Translations under genes and position numbers: made by a program
DNA from: Anaerolineae bacterium
Lineage (GTDB): Bacteria > Chloroflexota > Anaerolineae > Aggregatilineales > UBA3940
Assembly: GCA_016926985.1 (NCBI GenBank)
Contig: JAFGNO010000093.1
Location: 9,790-73,789, forward strand
DNA length: 64,000 bases
Direction: 5' to 3'
Shown: piece by piece, positions 60,962 to 64,000 of the stretch
How positions within the stretch are numbered: the stretch's first letter is position 1
Layout of the letters: every line of letters begins with the position of its first letter
The notes under the pieces: generated by a model
The model's input: the letters and a program-made list of their open reading frames with translations, nothing else
What the model was told of the DNA's origin: nothing
Databases searched by the model: none

Positions 60962-61844
60962 ACCCGGCTCCCGTGATCAGGTTTGCCAGGCGGAACAGGG
61001 GTTGATACTGGTTGCGCACAATCGACCGGACTTCCTCAACACGCTGTCCATCCATATTTCCCAGGTTGATCGGGTCCCAGTATCCATGCAGCCGCCGGGC
61101 CAGCATCTGCTCCTGCCGGTCATCCATGGACGCGATCAGATAGGTTCGTTCCCCGACCTTCACCGTGTAGGCATCAATATTTCCAGCGTCCCCCGGTCGC
61201 AGGGTCGCCCGCAGGTCCCGATTGGACATGTAGGACGCCTGCTCCAGCAGAATATCAACAGCCTGAAGACGGGCGCCCTCCTCCGTGATTTCATTCCCTG
61301 CCGTCAACGCAGTCGCATAAATATCGTCCATGATGTGGTTGTAACTGGCTTCCACACTCTCGCGTGCTTCCTCCCCGGAGATGATACGGGTCAGAACCGG
61401 CACCAGCTCCTTGATATTGGACTTGGAGATGTTGTTCCACACTTCCATCGGCGAAAGGCCCAGGTTGTCCTGTATCCAGGGGAAGATCGTGGAATACAGT
61501 GCCTGGATCTGGGATTTCTCGGTTGGGGAGATACCCTGGTCCTGGCACAGCTCATCCACATCCCGGTACTGCCCAGGGTGGACGGTCGCCAGCCCTTCGC
61601 GTTCGATTTCCTCAATCAGGCGCCCTTTAATCAGGATCGAAGCCACGTCAATCCCTTTGGACAGGTTCAGCATTTCTGCCCGGAGGAGGGACCGCTGTTC
61701 GATCTGGGTAAACTCCATCCTGTCTCCGGCGGCTCCCCGAATATTGGAAGCCGCCGATTTTTCCAGGCTGTCCCACAACTGATCCAGGCTTTCCTGGATG
61801 GCCGGGACGTTACTTCTGCTCGCGATCGGTGCCAAACTGTCCAT
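60951..61844 (-). CDS. Unknown protein upstream of dnaB, loader candidate
   Basis: 297 residues, largely helical, no Walker motif, zinc or membrane part. GGAGG six bases before the ATG. By position (directly before and overlapping dnaB) it could be a helicase loader or initiator, but nothing in its sequence proves this. Confidence 0.7.
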   Translation of the reverse strand: MDSLAPIASRSNVPAIQESLDQLWDSLEKSAASNIRGAAGDRMEFTQIEQRSLLRAEMLNLSKGIDVASILIKGRLIEEIEREGLATVHPGQYRDVDELCQDQGISPTEKSQIQALYSTIFPWIQDNLGLSPMEVWNNISKSNIKELVPVLTRIISGEEARESVEASYNHIMDDIYATALTAGNEITEEGARLQAVDILLEQASYMSNRDLRATLRPGDAGNIDAYTVKVGERTYLIASMDDRQEQMLARRLHGYWDPINLGNMDGQRVEEVRSIVRNQYQPLFRLANLITGAGYGQ

Positions 61845-62472
61845 CGGTTGCCTCCATGAAGGTGTCAGGGTCTGCCAGTTGTTCGAGGTCCAGGGTTTCC
61901 CAGACCCGGTCTTCTTCTGTCAGCTCGCAGGGTTCTTCCGGGCTTACGATTGATTTGACCTGCGCTGGTTCTCCCAGCATGGTGTTCATGTGCCGCCGGA
62001 AGGCATCCAGATCAGCACGGCGCAGGACCAGCAGGGAAGACTTGATCGGGGTTCCGGTGATATGCAGGATCAGCGCTGGAATACCTCCATGCGCCGGTTC
62101 CGAAGCCGTCCCATCTGTCCACTCAGCCATATGGTTCAGCCACTTGTTGACTGTCGTGGAGGTTACGTGCTCATGACGGAACGTTTTCTCAGACCACAGA
62201 ACCGGGAAGGAATATAAACTGGCGACCGCCCACTGTCTGGTAAGCAGCCTTCCCTTCCCGCGTTCCACGGCATCATAGATCCCTTTCGGAATGGACTGAC
62301 GGCTTTTGACATCGACCGCCAGGTTGAAAAAATTCGGAAAGGTCAGATCGGGACCAGTGCGACCCAGGACAGGGATCCGTTCGATATCTTCCGTTTCGAC
62401 GTCGAAATCCTCCAGGAATTTCGACAGTTCTTCGGCTACCCGACGCTCAACAGATCGTGGTCGTGCTTTCAT
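61810..62472 (-). CDS. PD-(D/E)XK nuclease, resolvase-like
   Basis: 220 residues. An N-terminal RRVAEELSKFLEDFDVETED helix region, then GRTGPDLTFPNFFNLAVDVKSR with the core Asp, then Asp-x-Lys, as in phage Holliday-junction-type nucleases. It probably resolves branched replication DNA. The C-terminal 90 residues are acidic. AAGGAG precedes ATG. Palindrome 16 lies 64 bases inside and accounts for FDVETE. Confidence 0.72.
   Translation of the reverse strand: MKARPRSVERRVAEELSKFLEDFDVETEDIERIPVLGRTGPDLTFPNFFNLAVDVKSRQSIPKGIYDAVERGKGRLLTRQWAVASLYSFPVLWSEKTFRHEHVTSTTVNKWLNHMAEWTDGTASEPAHGGIPALILHITGTPIKSSLLVLRRADLDAFRRHMNTMLGEPAQVKSIVSPEEPCELTEEDRVWETLDLEQLADPDTFMEATDGQFGTDREQK
62393..62408. promoter_or_regulatory. 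Dispersed palindrome, site 16 (intragenic)
   Basis: GTTTCGACGTCGAAAT, two mismatches, both at the outer edge. Rightmost copy, near the 5' end of the leftward nuclease gene. Confidence 0.9.
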
Positions 62473-62792
62473 GAAATCTCCTTCAGGATGGAATGAAAAG
62501 GATTGTCTCCAGACGTGTGGATATGGTCCGGCATGGGAGGCTGAAGATCTTCAATGGCCCTGGCAGCCTGCTCCCGGAGCTTGAACTGAAAAAGACCGGC
62601 CAGGTTTTGAACCGCCCCACGAAAGATACTGGCCGTTTCAAGGTAAGGGTGACAGGCTGTGCAGGTCCCCCCGCCCGCCCTGCCGCACAACCCCCTGCGC
62701 TGCAGCCGCCAGCAATAGTTCTTCCGTGTTTCCTGCTGCACAAACAACGGATGAAGTCCTGGAATTTCAGGTGTATCGTCAAGAGGGATCAT
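62469..62792 (-). CDS. First gene of the leftward operon, Cys-containing
   Basis: 107 residues. Cysteines at YCWRLQRRGLC and GTCTACHPY could bind zinc or an iron-sulfur cluster. AGGAG nine bases before the ATG; stop and next start overlap as ATGA. It is the promoter-proximal gene of the early operon. Function unknown. Confidence 0.68.
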   Translation of the reverse strand: MIPLDDTPEIPGLHPLFVQQETRKNYCWRLQRRGLCGRAGGGTCTACHPYLETASIFRGAVQNLAGLFQFKLREQAARAIEDLQPPMPDHIHTSGDNPFHSILKEIS

Positions 62793-62820
62793 GTTCTTTT
62801 TCTCCTACATTCGGTTTACA

Positions 62821-62849
62821 ATTGTACCATGTGTTTCTTTTATACACAA
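62821..62849 (-). promoter_or_regulatory. Leftward early promoter with operator-like repeat
   Basis: On the minus strand TTGTGT (62849-62844), 17 bases, TACAAT (62826-62821). TGTGT and ACACA form an inverted repeat over the -35 and spacer, a good operator position for the divergent Xre protein. Confidence 0.7.
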
Positions 62850-62851
62850 GC

Positions 62852-62871
62852 TGGATGGCATAGGTGTCATC
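62852..62871. promoter_or_regulatory. Inverted repeat between divergent promoters
   Basis: GGATG and CATCC arms around ten bases, midway between the two promoters. It could be a second operator of the switch. Confidence 0.35.
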
Positions 62872-62887
62872 CATTCCGTTGTTGGTA

Positions 62888-62916
62888 TTGACACGTATTC
62901 AAAGGGGGAGTATCAT
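62888..62916 (+). promoter_or_regulatory. Rightward promoter for the Xre gene
   Basis: TTGACA (62888-62893), 17 bases, TATCAT (62911-62916). Nearly ideal sigma70 promoter, about 60 bases before the regulator ATG. Confidence 0.78.
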
Positions 62917-62975
62917 GGCAGGAGAAAGAGGTAAACCTTGTACGGCCTGAATGAGGAGAAAGGAATTGAGTTGAC

Positions 62976-63371
62976 ATGTTAGCGCAGATGCTGCAGGATA
63001 CGATGACCAAAGAAAATCTATCGGCTCGTAAGACAGCACAGGAGATTGGAGTAGCTCACACCACGATCACCCGGATTTTGAATAACGAGAACATCGATTT
63101 GCAGACGTATCAACAGGTGTGTACATGGCTGGGAGTTAATCCCGCCGATTTGCTGCACCAGGAGGGCAAGCTGGATGAAGTCAGTGAGGTTGCTGCACGC
63201 ATGACCGCCCTGCTCGAACTCAGTCCATCCCTTAAGCAGGTGTTCGAGGAGGTGATTGCCAAGTATCAGGATGGAACCGTGTCGATGGATACTGTCAAAG
63301 ACATCATGGCCTACGCGGCGTACAGGTTAGGATTGGATGAAGCAGATACAGAACTGGTACAGAAGGATTGA
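62976..63371 (+). CDS. Xre-family regulator, switch repressor candidate
   Basis: 131 residues. Xre/Cro helix-turn-helix at about 10-62 (LSARKTAQEIGVAHTTITRI, then LQTYQQVCTWLGVNPADLLH). The C-terminal half is helical (LELSPSLKQVFEEVIAKYQD) and may dimerise. It is transcribed divergently from the phage early operon with a promoter facing each way, the usual layout of a lysis-lysogeny switch. It could also be a host gene; there is no peptidase domain for RecA-driven cleavage. Overlaps the next gene by 35 bases. Confidence 0.8.
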   Translation: MLAQMLQDTMTKENLSARKTAQEIGVAHTTITRILNNENIDLQTYQQVCTWLGVNPADLLHQEGKLDEVSEVAARMTALLELSPSLKQVFEEVIAKYQDGTVSMDTVKDIMAYAAYRLGLDEADTELVQKD

Positions 63372-63756
63372 TGAAGCGATAGAGCAGGACCACTCTCCCT
63401 TCGGGGAATTGGAGCAGGACCTCTTTCAGAAGGCTCACTCACTGGAAACATTGAAGCTCATGCGCTCCCTGACAGGAGCGCAGGTGGGTTTGTACGCCAC
63501 TCAAACTGGCATTCTCTATGGCGATGCGGACCAAAGGTGCTCCCTGGAATACACCGCCTTCTTTATGGAAACGCTTCTGGAAGCATCCCAGGTATCCATG
63601 GAACATCAGCGCACCCAGCTGATGTCCTTCGGTGAACAGGGAATGATCTACATTCTTCCGGACCCAAACAGGGAAGGTGTTTTCATGCTTTTTGGGCAAG
63701 GGGCTGTCATAAAAAAATGCACACAACCCTTCCCTACTCGCATGACCGTGGTATAA
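63337..63756 (+). CDS. Roadblock/LC7-like protein
   Basis: 139 residues. After a helical start, GAQVGLYATQTGILYGDADQ, EYTAFFMETLLEASQVSMEH and GEQGMIYILPDPNREGVFML follow the beta-alpha-beta order of Roadblock/LC7 domains, which usually pair with small GTPases. The AGGA before ATG and the overlap with the Xre gene suggest joint expression; maybe the pair forms a sensor-regulator unit (inference). Ends at a terminator. Confidence 0.6.
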   Translation: MKQIQNWYRRIDEAIEQDHSPFGELEQDLFQKAHSLETLKLMRSLTGAQVGLYATQTGILYGDADQRCSLEYTAFFMETLLEASQVSMEHQRTQLMSFGEQGMIYILPDPNREGVFMLFGQGAVIKKCTQPFPTRMTVV

Positions 63757-63757
63757 T
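63752..63757 (+). promoter_or_regulatory. Possible -10 element before a short transcript
   Basis: TATAAT with a poor -35 (CTTCCC) at 17 bases. Transcription from here would hit the terminator at 63836 after about 70 bases. Confidence 0.3.
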
Positions 63758-63799
63758 GCCCGTTGGATGAAGGCCTTTACGGTGACCAAAGACACCCAA

Positions 63800-63836
63800 A
63801 ATAGACCTTCTCCCAACTGGAAGAAGGTCTATTTTC
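63800..63836 (+). terminator. Terminator of Xre/Roadblock unit
   Basis: Eleven-base perfect stem (63801-63811 with 63822-63832), ten-base loop, then TTT. Ends the unit and isolates the tRNA gene. Confidence 0.82.
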
Positions 63837-63915
63837 CAGGGTAACCAAAGAGGCGCCAACCCCCTACAGGTGGGACCTCAAGAGAGCAAGACCCCTAGAT
63901 ATACGGGGTACACAT

Positions 63916-63987
<72 letters not shown>

Positions 63988-64000
63988 CTTCCATAGACCA

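Noticed and set aside
8468..62408. Palindromes as terminators or restriction sites
   Set aside because: The hairpin would have a four-base loop and an A/T-rich weak stem, and many copies lie inside genes in both orientations of transcription. The central GACGTC is an AatII site, but restriction would select against and not for it.
8468..62408. Palindromes as CRISPR repeats
   Set aside because: Spacing is irregular and in kilobases, with no spacers; no CRISPR array or cas1/cas2 seen. The Cas4-like gene is a phage recombination nuclease by context.

Overview
The window looks like a chromosome segment of a Chloroflexi bacterium, most likely Anaerolineae. The evidence is two lipoproteins with long Thr/Pro-rich linkers after the lipobox (410-1195 and 22194-22961), a style common in that group, plus a moderately GC-rich backbone. 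I cannot place it to genus. Most of the window is one complete-looking tailed-phage genome of siphovirus type, about 8.4-62.9 kb, flanked by host-type and defence genes.

Layout. 1-2.7 kb: host lipoprotein, a NucS-like/DUF5655 protein and a 5' stub of hsdM that is cut off where the base composition changes. 2.7-8.3 kb: AT-rich restriction-modification island (PD-(D/E)XK endonuclease, iron-sulfur partner, two DNA methyltransferases, MerR-like HTH, wHTH regulator). 8.4-17.3 kb: leftward phage early genes (SSB, RNase HI, zinc-ribbon and unknown proteins), interrupted by an AT-richer 426-codon nuclease-like gene. 17.8-22.0 kb: LysM protein, holin, nuclease, HNH, large terminase and zinc-ribbon protein. 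22.0-30.1 kb: AT-rich cargo island lying between terminase and portal (lipoprotein, IS3 remnant, CDC48-like AAA+ ATPase, HEPN-like protein, membrane pair, AAA ATPase plus TOPRIM-like pair, unknown helical protein). 30.2-56.3 kb: rightward late operon (portal, scaffold, capsid, connectors, tail tube, frameshifted chaperone, 2120-residue tape measure, tail tip and fibres, glycosyltransferase-like protein, endolysin, holin-like protein). 56.3-62.8 kb: leftward replication and recombination genes (Sak4-like ATPase, Cas4-like exonuclease, LexA-like wHTH, DnaB, resolvase-like nuclease). 62.8-63.0 kb: divergent control region with two well-formed sigma70-type promoters. 63.0-63.8 kb: Xre regulator and Roadblock-like protein. 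63.9 kb: tRNA-Gly(GCC).

The strongest unexplained signal is a dispersed 16-bp palindrome, consensus TTTTCGACGTCGAAAA. I find 16 copies, each within two mismatches of the consensus, spread over 8.47-62.41 kb. They lie only in phage backbone DNA. None is in the left flank, the cargo island, the AT-rich insert at 9.2-11.0 kb or the right flank. Some sites start within 1-2 bases of a stop codon; others lie inside genes and are read in two different codon frames, so selection acts on the DNA and not on the protein. This resembles the stoperator or Noc/parS type of genome-wide protein-binding system; the binding protein is not identified.

The early genes lie at both ends of the phage and point the same way, so circularisation would join them into one leftward block. 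No integrase or serine recombinase was recognised, and no attachment repeat was found.
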